In this document: piece after piece, positions 24,893 through 33,621 of the stretch | Layout of the letters: each line of letters begins with the position of its first letter | Position numbering within the stretch: the first letter of the stretch is position 1 | NCBI GenBank assembly: GCA_963747535.1 | Contig: CAVVFX010000002.1 | Location: 1-64,000 of the forward strand | DNA from: CAVVFX01 sp963747535 | GTDB taxonomy: Bacteria; Acidobacteriota; Terriglobia; Bryobacterales; Bryobacteraceae | Direction of reading: 5' to 3' | DNA length: 64,000 nt | Made by a program: the position numbers and the translations under genes | Notes under the pieces: generated by a model | Told to the model about the DNA's origin: nothing | The model's database searches: none | Seen by the model: the letters and a program-made list of their open reading frames with translations, nothing else

Positions 24893-27565
24893 CTACTCTT
24901 CGCGGAGCACCAGGGCTGGGTCTGATCGGGTCGCCCGTCGTGCCGGGATGTGGCATGCGATCAACACCGTGGTCGTCAGCAACGCGGCCGGAACCGCCAT
25001 GGTGAACGGATCGTTCGGCTTCACTTCATAGACAAGGCCCGTGATCAGTTTCGTCATCGCCAGCGCGCCTGCCAGACCGATCGCCATCCCCGCCAGCGCA
25101 AGCTTCATTCCGCTGAACATGACTAATCGCCAGACTTGATCCGGTTGAGCGCCCAGCGCCGTCCGGATGCCGATTTCCCTGCGCCGCATGCTGACCAGGT
25201 AATTCATTACGCCGTAGATCCCGGTGGCCGCGAGTGACAAAGCAAGGCATGCGAATGCACCGAGTGCGTACGCCGAAAATCTGCGTGGCACAAGCGAATC
25301 GGAAAGCAGTTGGCTAAGGCCCATGACTTCGGTTACGGGTAGATCCGGGTCTTGGTTGTGGATCGCGGCAACAGCGGCATGAGCCAACGCGGCAGGATCG
25401 GCGTCCGTGCGAATGACCATATAGGGCGTGGTTCCGCCGGGAAAGTACAAGTCCAACGAGCGGGTTGTCGCGTCAAGTCCATACTGATGAATGTCGCCCA
25501 CCACGCCGACGATCGGCGACCAGCACGGAGTGGGAAAAAGCGAACACAAATTGATTCGTTTTCCGATGGGGTCGGCATAAGGCCAGAATCGACGTGCGAA
25601 TTCCTCATTGACCAGAATGTTGTTACCACCGTAGTCCGCCTGTTCGAGCCAGCGGCCCCGTTTCAACGGAATTTTCATCGCCGCGAAATATCCGAGACTG
25701 ACCGAGCGAGTCTCTGCAACAGGGCGTGCGCCCGCGTCAAGCGCTGGCCAGCCTTCCACGAGGAACCTGGACGCCGACCGGATCTCGGTGCCGAGGGGCA
25801 GGATGCTGATTCCTCCCACCGCGCGGACCCCGGGCAGCGCCCTGATTCGATCCGCGATCTCTTCGAATCGCCGCGATTGCCTTCGCGTGAGCTCGGTTTG
25901 CTGATCGGCCGACAATTTGGCGAGTTCACTGAGCGGAATGGCCGGCTCGTTGATTTTGAGCGAAAGCACCCGGTCAGGCTGAAAACCGGGATCCACCTGA
26001 ATCGCGTTGTAGAAGCTTCGAATGAACAGCGTAGCGCCGAGCGTAAGCACGATCGCGAGGGAGGTTTCAGCAACCACGAGTGCATCCCGGATTCCTCGGC
26101 GCACTGGCGCGTCCGAAGTCCTTCCGCCTGCTTTCAATGCCGTATGGAAATCGCGGCTCAGGGTTTGCGCGGCCGGAATCAGGCCGCAGCCGATTCCGGC
26201 GATCAGTGCCGTGGCAATGGTAAAGCCCAGCACCTGCAAGTTAAGCGTCGCAGCGCCAACCGCCGAGAGATTCCCGGGCAGCGTCGAATCGAGCACCCGC
26301 ATTCCGGCGAACGCGATCAGCCATCCGAATGCGGCGCCCAGTCCCGTCAACATCAGGCTTTCGATCAACAGTTGGAGCAACAGGCCGCGCAATGTAGCAC
26401 CCAGCGCAATCCGGACCGCGATTTCCTTCTGCCGGGCTGCATTGCGCGCAAGAATCAGGTTGACGACGTTCGCGCAGGCGATCAAAAGGACAAGCGCCAC
26501 CGCTCCGAACAGTACGAGCAAGACCGGGCGGAGCTTCCGAGCCGAGGGATCTTCCATGGCGCCGGCCACTACCTTCCAGCCTTTGTGTGTATCGGGAAAA
26601 GCCGTCTCTTCATACCGATCGAGCACCTCCAATTCGGCCTGCGCCTCTGAAATCGTCACGCCTGGCTTCAACCGGGCGACGGTTGTAAAAGGATGGTGAA
26701 CGTGTCCGGTCAGGTCGTCTCCATACTGTCCGACCGGGAGCCACAAATCGGCCGCGGGCGCCAATTGAAACGAAGCGGGCAACACACCGGCAAGCGTGTA
26801 GCCGATACCGTCCAGCCGTAGAACGCGGCCTGCAATCGACGAGGTAGCCCCGAAATGCTTCTGCCAGAGCCGATGACTAATCAGCACCGAACGAGCCGCG
26901 CCCGGCTTGTCTTCTGCGGGCATAAACGTTCGGCCAACTACCGGGCGAATCCCGAGCAGCGAAAAGAGTCCAGACGTCGCATATCTGGCTTCCAGACGTT
27001 CCGGTTCACCTTGCCCGGTCAGATTGAAGCCCTGGGGCAAATCGACCCATGCCGCCATGCCGCTGAAACTGCGGGCCTGCTTTTCAAAATCGTAGAAATC
27101 GCCTGGCGATATGGCGAGTTGGGGGGCGGCAACGAGTTTTGGGTAGGTATTCCATATGCGGATCAGACTCCCGGGATCGCTGTATGGCAGAGGCCGCAAT
27201 AGGACGGCGTGTACGACACTGAACATCGCCGTATTAGCTCCAATTCCCAGCGCGAGCGTGAGCACTGCCACCGCCGCAAAACCGGGATTCCTCCGCAACG
27301 CGCGGGACGCGTACCGTATGTTCCTGATCAGCGTCTCGATCATGGCGAATGTCCGATTTTCCCGGTATTCTTCCTTCACCGATTCCATGGCTCCGAACTT
27401 GCGCATCGCGGCGTAACGGGCCTCCGATAGATTCATGCCCATTCGCAGGTTGTCTTCCGTCTGCATGTCCACGTGGAAGCTCAACTCTTCCTGCATCTGG
27501 CTTTCGAGGCGGCTGCCGCTGAATAAACCGCGCAGACGCGCCGCCAGCACTCGCGGTCCGCTCAT
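24893..27565 (-). CDS. ADOP-type MacB/FtsX permease
   Basis: 890-aa acidobacterial duplicated orphan permease. The N-terminal ~70 residues form the soluble region typical of the family (LQEELSFH-like segment: MQEELSFHVDMQTEDNLR). A transmembrane helix and a MacB periplasmic core follow (AVLTLALGIGANTAMFSVV, LLRPLPYSDPGSL), then three FtsX helices in the middle (VLLVLFGAVALVLLIACANV). The MacB/FtsX half is then repeated, ending IPARRATRSDPALVLREE. No ATPase gene is nearby, as usual for these orphans. The ATG at 27565 overlaps the stop of padR (ATGA). The open frame continues to 27739, but only through padR. The substrate is unknown; efflux or export is the usual suggestion. Confidence 0.9.
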   Translation of the reverse strand: MSGPRVLAARLRGLFSGSRLESQMQEELSFHVDMQTEDNLRMGMNLSEARYAAMRKFGAMESVKEEYRENRTFAMIETLIRNIRYASRALRRNPGFAAVAVLTLALGIGANTAMFSVVHAVLLRPLPYSDPGSLIRIWNTYPKLVAAPQLAISPGDFYDFEKQARSFSGMAAWVDLPQGFNLTGQGEPERLEARYATSGLFSLLGIRPVVGRTFMPAEDKPGAARSVLISHRLWQKHFGATSSIAGRVLRLDGIGYTLAGVLPASFQLAPAADLWLPVGQYGDDLTGHVHHPFTTVARLKPGVTISEAQAELEVLDRYEETAFPDTHKGWKVVAGAMEDPSARKLRPVLLVLFGAVALVLLIACANVVNLILARNAARQKEIAVRIALGATLRGLLLQLLIESLMLTGLGAAFGWLIAFAGMRVLDSTLPGNLSAVGAATLNLQVLGFTIATALIAGIGCGLIPAAQTLSRDFHTALKAGGRTSDAPVRRGIRDALVVAETSLAIVLTLGATLFIRSFYNAIQVDPGFQPDRVLSLKINEPAIPLSELAKLSADQQTELTRRQSRRFEEIADRIRALPGVRAVGGISILPLGTEIRSASRFLVEGWPALDAGARPVAETRSVSLGYFAAMKIPLKRGRWLEQADYGGNNILVNEEFARRFWPYADPIGKRINLCSLFPTPCWSPIVGVVGDIHQYGLDATTRSLDLYFPGGTTPYMVIRTDADPAALAHAAVAAIHNQDPDLPVTEVMGLSQLLSDSLVPRRFSAYALGAFACLALSLAATGIYGVMNYLVSMRRREIGIRTALGAQPDQVWRLVMFSGMKLALAGMAIGLAGALAMTKLITGLVYEVKPNDPFTMAVPAALLTTTVLIACHIPARRATRSDPALVLREE

Positions 27566-27933
27566 GGCGCCTCGTCTGCCAGGGTCTCCGGAATCGGCCC
27601 CATGAAGCGGTCGATCGTGGAGCGCATTCGTTCCCAGTCCTTCGATTCGGATGCCAGCCGTTTCCGGCCCCTGGAGCTGATCGAATAAAACTTCGCCTTG
27701 CGATTGTTGTCGGAAGTCCCCCATTTTGACGTGATCCACCCTTCCTGCTCCATTCGCAACAGAGCGGGATAGAGCGTGCCCTGATTGAGCTGCAGGAGTT
27801 CCTCGCTGATCTGCTCGATACGGCGCGCGATGCCGTAGCCGTGGAGGGGGCCAAGCACTTCGAGGGTGCGAAGCACGAGGAGAACGAGAGTGCCCTGGAG
27901 GACGTCTGCTTTGGCGGTCGGCCGGTCTTTCAT
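27562..27933 (-). CDS. PadR-family transcriptional repressor
   Basis: 123 aa winged-helix repressor. The PadR core is clear: LQGTLVLLVLRTLEVLGPLH, GYGIARRIEQ, LNQGTLYPALLRMEQEGWI, and the C-terminal FYSISSRGRKRL helix. It overlaps the ADOP permease gene by four bases, so they are co-transcribed, the standard pairing in this phylum. ATG 27933 was chosen over GTG 27966 because a sigma70 promoter overlaps the region upstream of it (27949-27977). Confidence 0.9.
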   Translation of the reverse strand: MKDRPTAKADVLQGTLVLLVLRTLEVLGPLHGYGIARRIEQISEELLQLNQGTLYPALLRMEQEGWITSKWGTSDNNRKAKFYSISSRGRKRLASESKDWERMRSTIDRFMGPIPETLADEAP

Positions 27934-27948
27934 TTGGTTACCTATAGG

Positions 27949-27977
27949 AGTATAGCCGACCTCCACTAGGTAATCAA
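27949..27977 (-). promoter_or_regulatory. Promoter of the padR-ADOP operon
   Basis: TTGATT (27972-27977) and TATACT (27949-27954) are spaced by exactly 17 bp on the minus strand, 15 bp upstream of the padR ATG. The imperfect palindrome around the -10 (TATACTCCTATAGGTA) may be the PadR operator. Confidence 0.65.
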
Positions 27978-28151
27978 CAGAGGTGGCTCACGCTAGCAAC
28001 CGCAGTTTCAGACCGGCCAGACGGGACGTTCTTCCGTCCGCCGAGTGCCGATGTTCGGCAGTACAGGATGGCGGTAGGCAGCTTGACGTGAAACCAAGTC
28101 AACCACTTACAGCTGTCATCGAAGAATGCGGCACCCGCCGCGCGGATAATG

Positions 28152-28349
28152 TCAGCCACCTCCACGGGTGGTCGCGGCATCTACTTGGCTTCGGAGACTT
28201 GATTGCGGTTGCGGAACGTCGCAAGTGTATCCAGCGGAACTGGCGGCGGCGTGGAGATGCTGCTGTGACACGTGCAGGTAAACCGTGGCCTCTTTGAGGG
28301 TGCTGTGTCCGAGCAGCATTTGAATGGTGCGCAGGTCCGCACCATTCAA
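28152..28349 (-). pseudogene. C-terminal fragment of a tyrosine integrase (minus strand)
   Basis: The frame NGADLRTIQMLLGHSTLKEA then VYLHVSQQHL carries the second catalytic His (LLGH) and the nucleophilic Tyr of a tyrosine recombinase. The rest of the enzyme (at least 250 residues) is missing. It is truncated at the centre of a palindrome where a second fragment begins on the other strand. Confidence 0.75.
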
Positions 28350-28362
28350 TTACTGCTCGGCC
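28307..28362. repeat. Palindromic junction of two integrase fragments
   Basis: Arms 28307-28331 and 28338-28362 (25 bp with a few mismatches) are separated by 6 bp. Each arm encodes the same NGA-x-x-RTIQ-x-LLGH segment, on opposite strands. Confidence 0.75.
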
Positions 28363-28440
28363 ATGCGGACCTGAAGACCACCAGTCGCTATCTGCATCTG
28401 TCGCAGTCGCAGCTCCAAGCGGGCTTTGGAATTAACACTG
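28323..28440 (+). pseudogene. C-terminal fragment of a tyrosine integrase (plus strand)
   Basis: NGAQVRTIQLLLGHADLKTT then SRYLHLSQSQLQ is homologous to, but diverged from, the opposite-strand fragment (ADLKTTSRY against STLKEATVY). It keeps the LLGH His and the Tyr nucleophile and then loses similarity. The two pieces therefore come from two related integrases rather than from one recent duplication. Confidence 0.72.
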
Positions 28441-28493
28441 CCGGACCGCAACCGCTTCATTGTGCCGCTGGAACGACCGTTCGAGTGCGTCTG

Positions 28494-29540
28494 TTACCTA
28501 ACCTGCTCCAGAATTGCGAAATCGCCAGGATTCCAAGCCTGCGCAATCAAGTAGTACTTCTTGCCAATCTGGCGGAGCACCGCATTGTGGATGTGCATGA
28601 AGTTCGTGAGGCCGAGTTCCTCCTTCGGCAGGATGGTGGAGATGATCTTGTCGTTTTCCAGAATGTAGATCGCGGCCCCCTTCGTCTTGTCGGGATTGTT
28701 CAGCGAAGCGATGGCGATGTACTTTCCCAGATAGTACGTGTCGCACGGGAAGGAATCTTTCGGCATTTCGAGAGTGGACAGGTACGTGCCATCCGGGCTG
28801 AACCGATCGATTTTGCCATTCGCGCGGTCGGCAACGTCCAGCCGCTTCAATTTCGGCGGAACGGTAATCCCATGGCCCGTGTTGAATTTACCGGGTCCCT
28901 TGCCCCTGCCGCCGAATGACAGATTGTTCCAGGCCAGTTCCACCGGGTTGGTCTTCAGAATTCGTGCGGTGAGTACATAGTCCAACGGTGAATAGCCCGT
29001 GGTCATGTAGAGCTTGCCATCCAACTGTTCGACGTCAGTGGGAATGAATTTTCCGTTCGATTTGAAATAGTCGTTGGGGACCGGGTTGCCCAAGTCAACA
29101 CCGGGTTCGGGCGTCTTCAAGACGGCGTTGAGCTTACCGTCCAATTCCGTTACAAAGACTTTGTTGGCCTCATTCGCCGGAAACAGCAGATGGGACTTGC
29201 CGTCCGGAGCATGCCAGATGGTGGTGTTGTGGAGATTCGTATTCTTCATCTCGTCGGGTGTGTCGATCATCCGGGTGGACTTGAGATCGACGCTGATCTG
29301 GATAATGCCGGCGCCCTTCAGGGCAAAGTAGGTCTCTCCATGGCCTTTCCGCAGATCCACCGCGAATCCGCCATGCGCGCCTTTGAGAACTTTTTGCGCT
29401 TCCGGAGGAAGATGGTCTGACGTGTAGAGTACCTTGAACTTCATCTTGCCCTGCCCACTGACCACGGTGTTGTCACGCGCACTGACGTAGCTGATCGCGA
29501 GTAAGGCGGCGAACAGCGAGACGAGGTAGATCCGCTTCAT
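28494..29540 (-). CDS. Secreted beta-propeller protein, function unknown
   Basis: 348 aa with an N-terminal signal peptide (MKRIYLVSLFAALLAISYVS). The body repeats short motifs of the form D-G-K/Y-x-x with beta strands (APDGKSHLLFPANEANKVFV, LDGKLYMTTGYSPLDYV, FSPDGTYLSTLEMPKDSFPC), suggesting an NHL/SMP-30-like six-bladed propeller. No catalytic motif could be assigned. Its 3' end abuts the integrase debris. A second secreted propeller lies at 31.3 kb, but the two are not obvious paralogues. Confidence 0.75.
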   Translation of the reverse strand: MKRIYLVSLFAALLAISYVSARDNTVVSGQGKMKFKVLYTSDHLPPEAQKVLKGAHGGFAVDLRKGHGETYFALKGAGIIQISVDLKSTRMIDTPDEMKNTNLHNTTIWHAPDGKSHLLFPANEANKVFVTELDGKLNAVLKTPEPGVDLGNPVPNDYFKSNGKFIPTDVEQLDGKLYMTTGYSPLDYVLTARILKTNPVELAWNNLSFGGRGKGPGKFNTGHGITVPPKLKRLDVADRANGKIDRFSPDGTYLSTLEMPKDSFPCDTYYLGKYIAIASLNNPDKTKGAAIYILENDKIISTILPKEELGLTNFMHIHNAVLRQIGKKYYLIAQAWNPGDFAILEQVR

Positions 29541-29762
29541 GGGTTTCTATTGTACGTCATCAAAGGTGGCTACCTCGCCCGATGCCGGCGGCCAGACTAC
29601 GATGCAACAGCGTCGGTCAATGGACTACAACCGGCTTTCGGCCAGGTGAAGCTTGGTGGCGCGAAAGGGATTCCGCGACGACGCCTTACCGAAGGCTCTC
29701 TTCGAGTGCACCGTAAGTCATCCACAGCGGAATCGATAAACCACCTCGATATGCGCCTCCAA

Positions 29763-29912
29763 TCATTGACTGCTCATCGATGAAGAAAAAAGACGGGCCA
29801 TGGATGGGAGCACAGCTCCACTTTGCAATGCGAGGCCACATAGCGCCCGTCTTGGAGCCCGGGGCAGCCACTTGATCACGAAGAACGCCAGAACCGGCAT
29901 CTGTCCCGCCAT
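29763..29912 (-). CDS. Small hydrophobic ORF, possibly a gene remnant
   Basis: A 49-codon frame, MAGQMPVLAFFVIKWLPRAP then RRALCGLALQSGAVLPSMAR, has one strongly hydrophobic stretch followed by basic residues, as in a short membrane protein. No convincing ribosome binding site is seen. It may be the last piece of a larger gene. Low confidence; the surrounding 29541-30289 region otherwise holds nothing recognised. Confidence 0.25.
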   Translation of the reverse strand: MAGQMPVLAFFVIKWLPRAPRRALCGLALQSGAVLPSMARLFSSSMSSQ

Positions 29913-30289
29913 GAGTAGCTGCCATATATAGGCAGTGGTCCTCTCATGCCGCTGCAGGTATCGAGAACTACGGTGAGGTGGTCACCGACAACTAGCGCGG
30001 GTTGCCGCGGCTCGTTCGGGGACACTGACACAAACGCAGCCATTGCCGGGGCACTTCTTGGGGCGGTCTATGGTCGGGAGCGATCCCTGCTCAGTGGCTA
30101 GAACGGGTGCTGGGGTGTCGGCCTGAAGCCGGGCAACCGCAAGTGCGACATCCTCGCCCGAAATGCTTCTGGCCCGTGGACACAATGGAATTGGCGGCAG
30201 AACTCTAACGAGGCTCCGCCTCAGACCGACGAGCATGTGGGCGTTGTAAGGCGTCGGCTAGACGCGCATGATCGGCCCGCCGCTAGGAG
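29913..30289. other. Gene-free stretch
   Basis: Frames here (for example 29982-30236 minus) show no family signature. No structure was identified. Confidence 0.4.
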
Positions 30290-30681
30290 CTAGAACTCAT
30301 CGAATGCCAGCACCCGCCGTACAATCCCATCACGCAATAGCGGAAGGTTGAAGTTGATGAGGAGGCTCGCCTTCCAGCCACCCAGACGCAGGTATGTCAG
30401 CAGTTGAGCCTCGTGGAGGGGGGTGATGCGATCAACGGCCTTGACCTCCACTACCACGGCGTCCGCCACGACCAGATCGAGCCGATAGCCACAATCGAGT
30501 TTAAGTCCCTTGTATTGTACCGGCAGCGGCAGTTCCAACTGGAAGGGTATTTGGCGCAAAGCTAATTCGTAACATAACAAAGACATTGGACATAAGCAGA
30601 TTCCAGCAGTCCAGGCCCAATCGTGCGATGCACTTCTATGGCAGCGCCGATAATTGCCTCCGTGACTTCATTGACCTGCAT
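30290..30681 (-). pseudogene. GxxExxY protein, frameshifted by a 5-bp tandem duplication
   Basis: From ATG 30681 the frame reads MQVNEVTEAIIGAAIEVHRT then IGPGLLESAYVQCLCY and hits TAG. In another frame it continues CYELALRQIPFQLELPLPVQ, KLDCGYRLDLVVADAVVVEV, KAVDRITPLHEAQLLTYLRL. Together they make a complete ~125-aa GxxExxY family protein with its namesake G-x-x-E-x-x-Y (GLLESAY). The break coincides with a TAACA-TAACA tandem duplication at 30572-30581. Removing one unit restores the frame. The family's function is unclear; a nuclease-like fold has been suggested. Confidence 0.85.
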
Positions 30682-30723
30682 CGTATGAGTTTATCCTTGT
30701 TGCTCTTCTCCCCTGGGCTCCTT

Positions 30724-30751
30724 TTCTCTGCGACCTCCGCGCCTCTGCGGT
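30724..30751. repeat. Low-complexity GCAGAG-type repeat, copy 1
   Basis: Complement of an ACCGCAGAGGCGCGGAGGT-like unit with a roughly 9-bp periodicity. A related unit lies at 30911-30934 in the opposite orientation, and a much longer one forms the arms at 51993-52137. Confidence 0.5.
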
Positions 30752-30910
30752 CGACCCCAGCGTCCGGTTCAATGATTAACCGCAGAGCATCTTACTGGGC
30801 CGGGCCCAGTCTGGTGGGGAAGGAAACAGCGGCTTCGGCGGGTAATTTTGATGGATCCAGACGCGGTACCTAAGTCTTTTGTTTCCAGCAAACCACCAGT
30901 TTGTTTCTTA

Positions 30911-30934
30911 GGAGACGCAGAGGGCGCAGAGGGA
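30911..30934. repeat. Low-complexity GCAGAG-type repeat, copy 2
   Basis: GAGACGCAGAGGGCGCAGAG, the opposite orientation to copy 1 about 190 bp away. Together they could pair as a long imperfect stem. Otherwise 30682-31224 holds no recognisable gene. Confidence 0.5.
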
Positions 30935-31225
30935 GCATCAGAGGACGTTACGTCACGGAGCAGTCTAAGCACCGCATGGCGCGGCTTCGAAAAGGCTCTT
31001 GACGACTACATGGAGGTGAAATTGATCGCCGCATGAAACTTGACCGATTTGTGAACTTCATGGCCAGCAAGTGGATCTAGAGCCTTCAGGCAAAGGCTAG
31101 ATTTTGGCCTTTCTACGTAGCCGGCGGATCAGAATAATTCGGCCCCCTCTTGTCTTCGCGTGGGAGCTTCAGCGTGCCGCCTTCAACAAGCCATCTTGCC
31201 GTGATAGTCGAGAAACTCGCGTTGC

Positions 31226-31241
31226 TGGCGGTAAAGTTGCC
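31226..31241 (+). promoter_or_regulatory. Candidate sigma54 promoter of the 31.3-kb propeller gene
   Basis: TGGCGGTAAAGTTGCC: GG at 31227-31228 and GC at 31239-31240 with 10 bp between, in TGGC/TTGC context. It lies 72 bp upstream of ATG 31313. Sequence match only. Confidence 0.45.
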
Positions 31242-31312
31242 GACGCTCAACGTTCATTGCCTTGCAACGCCCATCTTCTCCGACGGGACGGAGCCTGATA
31301 TACTCCCGAGTC

Positions 31313-32428
31313 ATGCAACATTGTTTTAAAATCACACTGGCTCTGGCGGTTTCCTTTGTGGGCGGCACCGGGACCATTTCTCTGTTGGCCGCGGACTCTG
31401 GGTCGCAACTGGAGCGTAGGCTCTATGTCACCGACAAGTCCGGAATCAGCGTGTACGACATTGACAACGGACACAAACTGGTACGCAAGATCGGGATTCC
31501 TGGCACCGGTGATTATAAGGGCATCGCAGCCAGTCCGCAACTCGATAAGCTTTACGTCACTTCGTACGAGAAGGACGAGTTAGTTTGTCTGGATCTGACC
31601 ACGGACGAACTGCTCTGGCGAAAGAAGCTGGGCAAGTACGCGGACAGTATGATGCTCACGCCCGACGGCAAGATCATGTATCTGCCGTTTCGAAACGAGA
31701 TTTTCTGGAAAGTGCTGAATGCCTCCGACGGCAGCGTCATTGCGACTATCAACACCGAGCGGGGTAAAAACTACGATGTCGATCCGATTGCCACCACGGG
31801 GCCACACAACACCTGGATTAATCCGAATGGCAAGCGGGCGTATCTTGAAGTTCTCACGGTGCCTTATCTATACATTGCGGATACTGCGACCAACAAAATC
31901 CTGGGCAAAGTTGGGCCATTCAGCAAAGGCATTCGTCCGTTTGCGGTGACGGAGGATGACAAATACGTCTACGCCAATGTTGACGGACTGTTAGGTTTCG
32001 AAGTCGGCGAGGCCAAGCCCGGTGGAAAGATGCTCTACCGCGTCGAGGCGCATACGCCCCAGGAGCGTCTGTCCCAGGTCGAACCGCCGGAACACAAGCC
32101 GCATAGCACACCGAGTCATGGTCTCAATCTGCGGCCCGATCAGAAGGAGGTCTGGATCGTCGATGGGGTTTACGGGTATGTGTACGTCTACGATGTGACC
32201 TCTCTGCCGCCCAAGCAGATTGCCAGTGTGGCGATTTTTCGGGATGCCAAAGAGCGGCCGCATCCTGGATGGCTCACGTTCAGCATCGACGGGCGGTATG
32301 CCTACCCGGACGGTGGGGCGGTGATCGATACGGCGACCAAGAAAGTGGCTGCCTGGATACCGACGAGCGAGAAACTGCTCGAGGTCGATTTTCGGGGCGG
32401 ACGGCCGGTGAAGGCCGGTCACCGGTAG
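31313..32428 (+). CDS. Secreted YVTN-type beta-propeller protein
   Basis: 371 aa with signal peptide (MQHCFKITLALAVSFVGGTG). Repeated blades show the YVTN pattern: LYVTDKSGISVYDIDNGHKL, LYVTSYEKDELVCLDLTTDE, LYIADTATNKILGKVG, VWIVDGVYGYVYVYDVTS. The family is usually extracytoplasmic, surface or periplasmic, with a scaffold or binding role. No heme-binding or catalytic motif was seen. ATG 31313 was chosen because it starts the signal peptide. A longer frame from 31262 would add 17 charged residues before it. A sigma54-like site lies upstream. Confidence 0.8.
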   Translation: MQHCFKITLALAVSFVGGTGTISLLAADSGSQLERRLYVTDKSGISVYDIDNGHKLVRKIGIPGTGDYKGIAASPQLDKLYVTSYEKDELVCLDLTTDELLWRKKLGKYADSMMLTPDGKIMYLPFRNEIFWKVLNASDGSVIATINTERGKNYDVDPIATTGPHNTWINPNGKRAYLEVLTVPYLYIADTATNKILGKVGPFSKGIRPFAVTEDDKYVYANVDGLLGFEVGEAKPGGKMLYRVEAHTPQERLSQVEPPEHKPHSTPSHGLNLRPDQKEVWIVDGVYGYVYVYDVTSLPPKQIASVAIFRDAKERPHPGWLTFSIDGRYAYPDGGAVIDTATKKVAAWIPTSEKLLEVDFRGGRPVKAGHR

Positions 32429-32966
32429 CTTCTAGAGGCTGGCGACCGGTAGATCGTTTGTATAACGGTCACGATTTCGAACTTGTGAACGGCAATTGTG
32501 CTCCTCACCGTCCGCGACGGCCACTCATAGCGCGACCCGTGAGTGGCGTTCCGCGAGGAAGTTAAGTTGTCAAAGATCTATGGGGCAGTCACCCAGGGGC
32601 CGGTTCAGCGCTGTCAAAGTCTGAGGATTCCCTCGTAGGCCGGCGGAGTTTCTGTCCCGCGCCCCACTACGGCGGCGAGCCCCGCTGCCCGTCAAGACGG
32701 TCCCTGTGCTGAATCAGTACACTCCGGTTCGAGGAAGTTGTGTGACACTTAATGCAGTCAACGGACTGAAAGGTCCGTCGGGCCGGCAGAAGCCCAGCCC
32801 GCAGGCCAGAAGGCTTGTTCCCAGAGTGTCACCGAAGACCTAATCTCACAAGCTTGATATCTGGGCGTTCTATAGGTAGACGGCCGGGTCGAATAGCGGA
32901 CGGACTTTCGTGTGAATGAACCACGTAATTCTTCAGCTCAGCATGCGTTATCGACCGAAGACTGGT
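32429..32966. other. Gene-free region
   Basis: No supported gene. A short hairpin (GCCACTCA at 32520-32527 with TGAGTGGC at 32540-32547) lacks a following T-run, so it is not called a terminator. Confidence 0.45.
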
Positions 32967-32983
32967 TGGTATCGGATCTGCAT
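32967..32983 (+). promoter_or_regulatory. Candidate sigma54 promoter of hsp20
   Basis: TTGGTATCGGATCTGCA: GG at 32969-32970, GC at 32981-32982, 10 bp apart. It is 45 bp upstream of the hsp20 ATG, leaving a ~34-base leader with the ribosome binding site. Confidence 0.55.
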
Positions 32984-33027
32984 AGGCCAATGCATTAATC
33001 CACGACAAGTGGACAAAGGAGATGTAA

Positions 33028-33591
33028 ATGGCTAACCAAGAACAACAACGACAATCGCAAGGCAATATGATGATGCGCCGAGGCGACAATCCAACCGGGT
33101 TGCTGCTGGCGCCAGGCAACTTATTCCGCATGAACCCCTTCTCACTCATGCGAAGAATGAGCGAGGAAATGGACCGCGTGTTTGGAGAGTTCGGCCTGAA
33201 TCGCGGCAACGAAGGATCGGCCGTGTTTGCGCCGCCCATCGAGGTCTCTCAGAAAGACGGCACTTACCAGGTACGCGCGGAACTCCCCGGAGTCAAGCCA
33301 TCGGACGTGAAGCTCGAAGTAACCGAGGATACCGTGATTCTGGAGGGTGACCGCATCGCGGACAAGCAGGAGAAAGAAGGCGGGATGGAAATATCGGAGC
33401 GAATCTACGGACACTTCTATCGCGCTGTTCCTCTGCCGGAAGGAGCCAAGCCCGACCAAGCCAAGGCGAATTTCGACAACGGTGTACTCGAGGTCACAAT
33501 TCCGGTTGAGGAACCGAAGGAGAAGCGGCGTCAGATACCGGTTTCATCGGCTGCGCCCGCTAAATCCGGAACTGCCGAAAAGGCTGCGTGA
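33028..33591 (+). CDS. hsp20: Small heat-shock protein Hsp20
   Basis: 187-aa ATP-independent holdase of the alpha-crystallin family. The N-terminal arm (1-~65) is Gln/Met-rich (MANQEQQRQSQGNMMMRRGD). The crystallin domain spans ~66-160 with PPIEVSQKDGTYQVRAELPG, VKPSDVKLEVTEDTVILEG and YGHFYRAVPLPEGAKPDQA. The C-terminal I-x-I/V-type motif is present as VTIPVEEP. AAGGAG precedes ATG 33028. It is the first gene of the stress island, followed 30 bp later by an HdeD-like gene. Confidence 0.93.
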   Translation: MANQEQQRQSQGNMMMRRGDNPTGLLLAPGNLFRMNPFSLMRRMSEEMDRVFGEFGLNRGNEGSAVFAPPIEVSQKDGTYQVRAELPGVKPSDVKLEVTEDTVILEGDRIADKQEKEGGMEISERIYGHFYRAVPLPEGAKPDQAKANFDNGVLEVTIPVEEPKEKRRQIPVSSAAPAKSGTAEKAA

Positions 33592-33621
33592 CCACAACCT
33601 TACGGAAATCACAATGCGGAG

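Noticed and set aside
32429..33027. Search for a CIRCE element before hsp20, dnaK and clpB
   Set aside because: No TTAGCACTC-N9-GAGTGCTAA or close variant was found.
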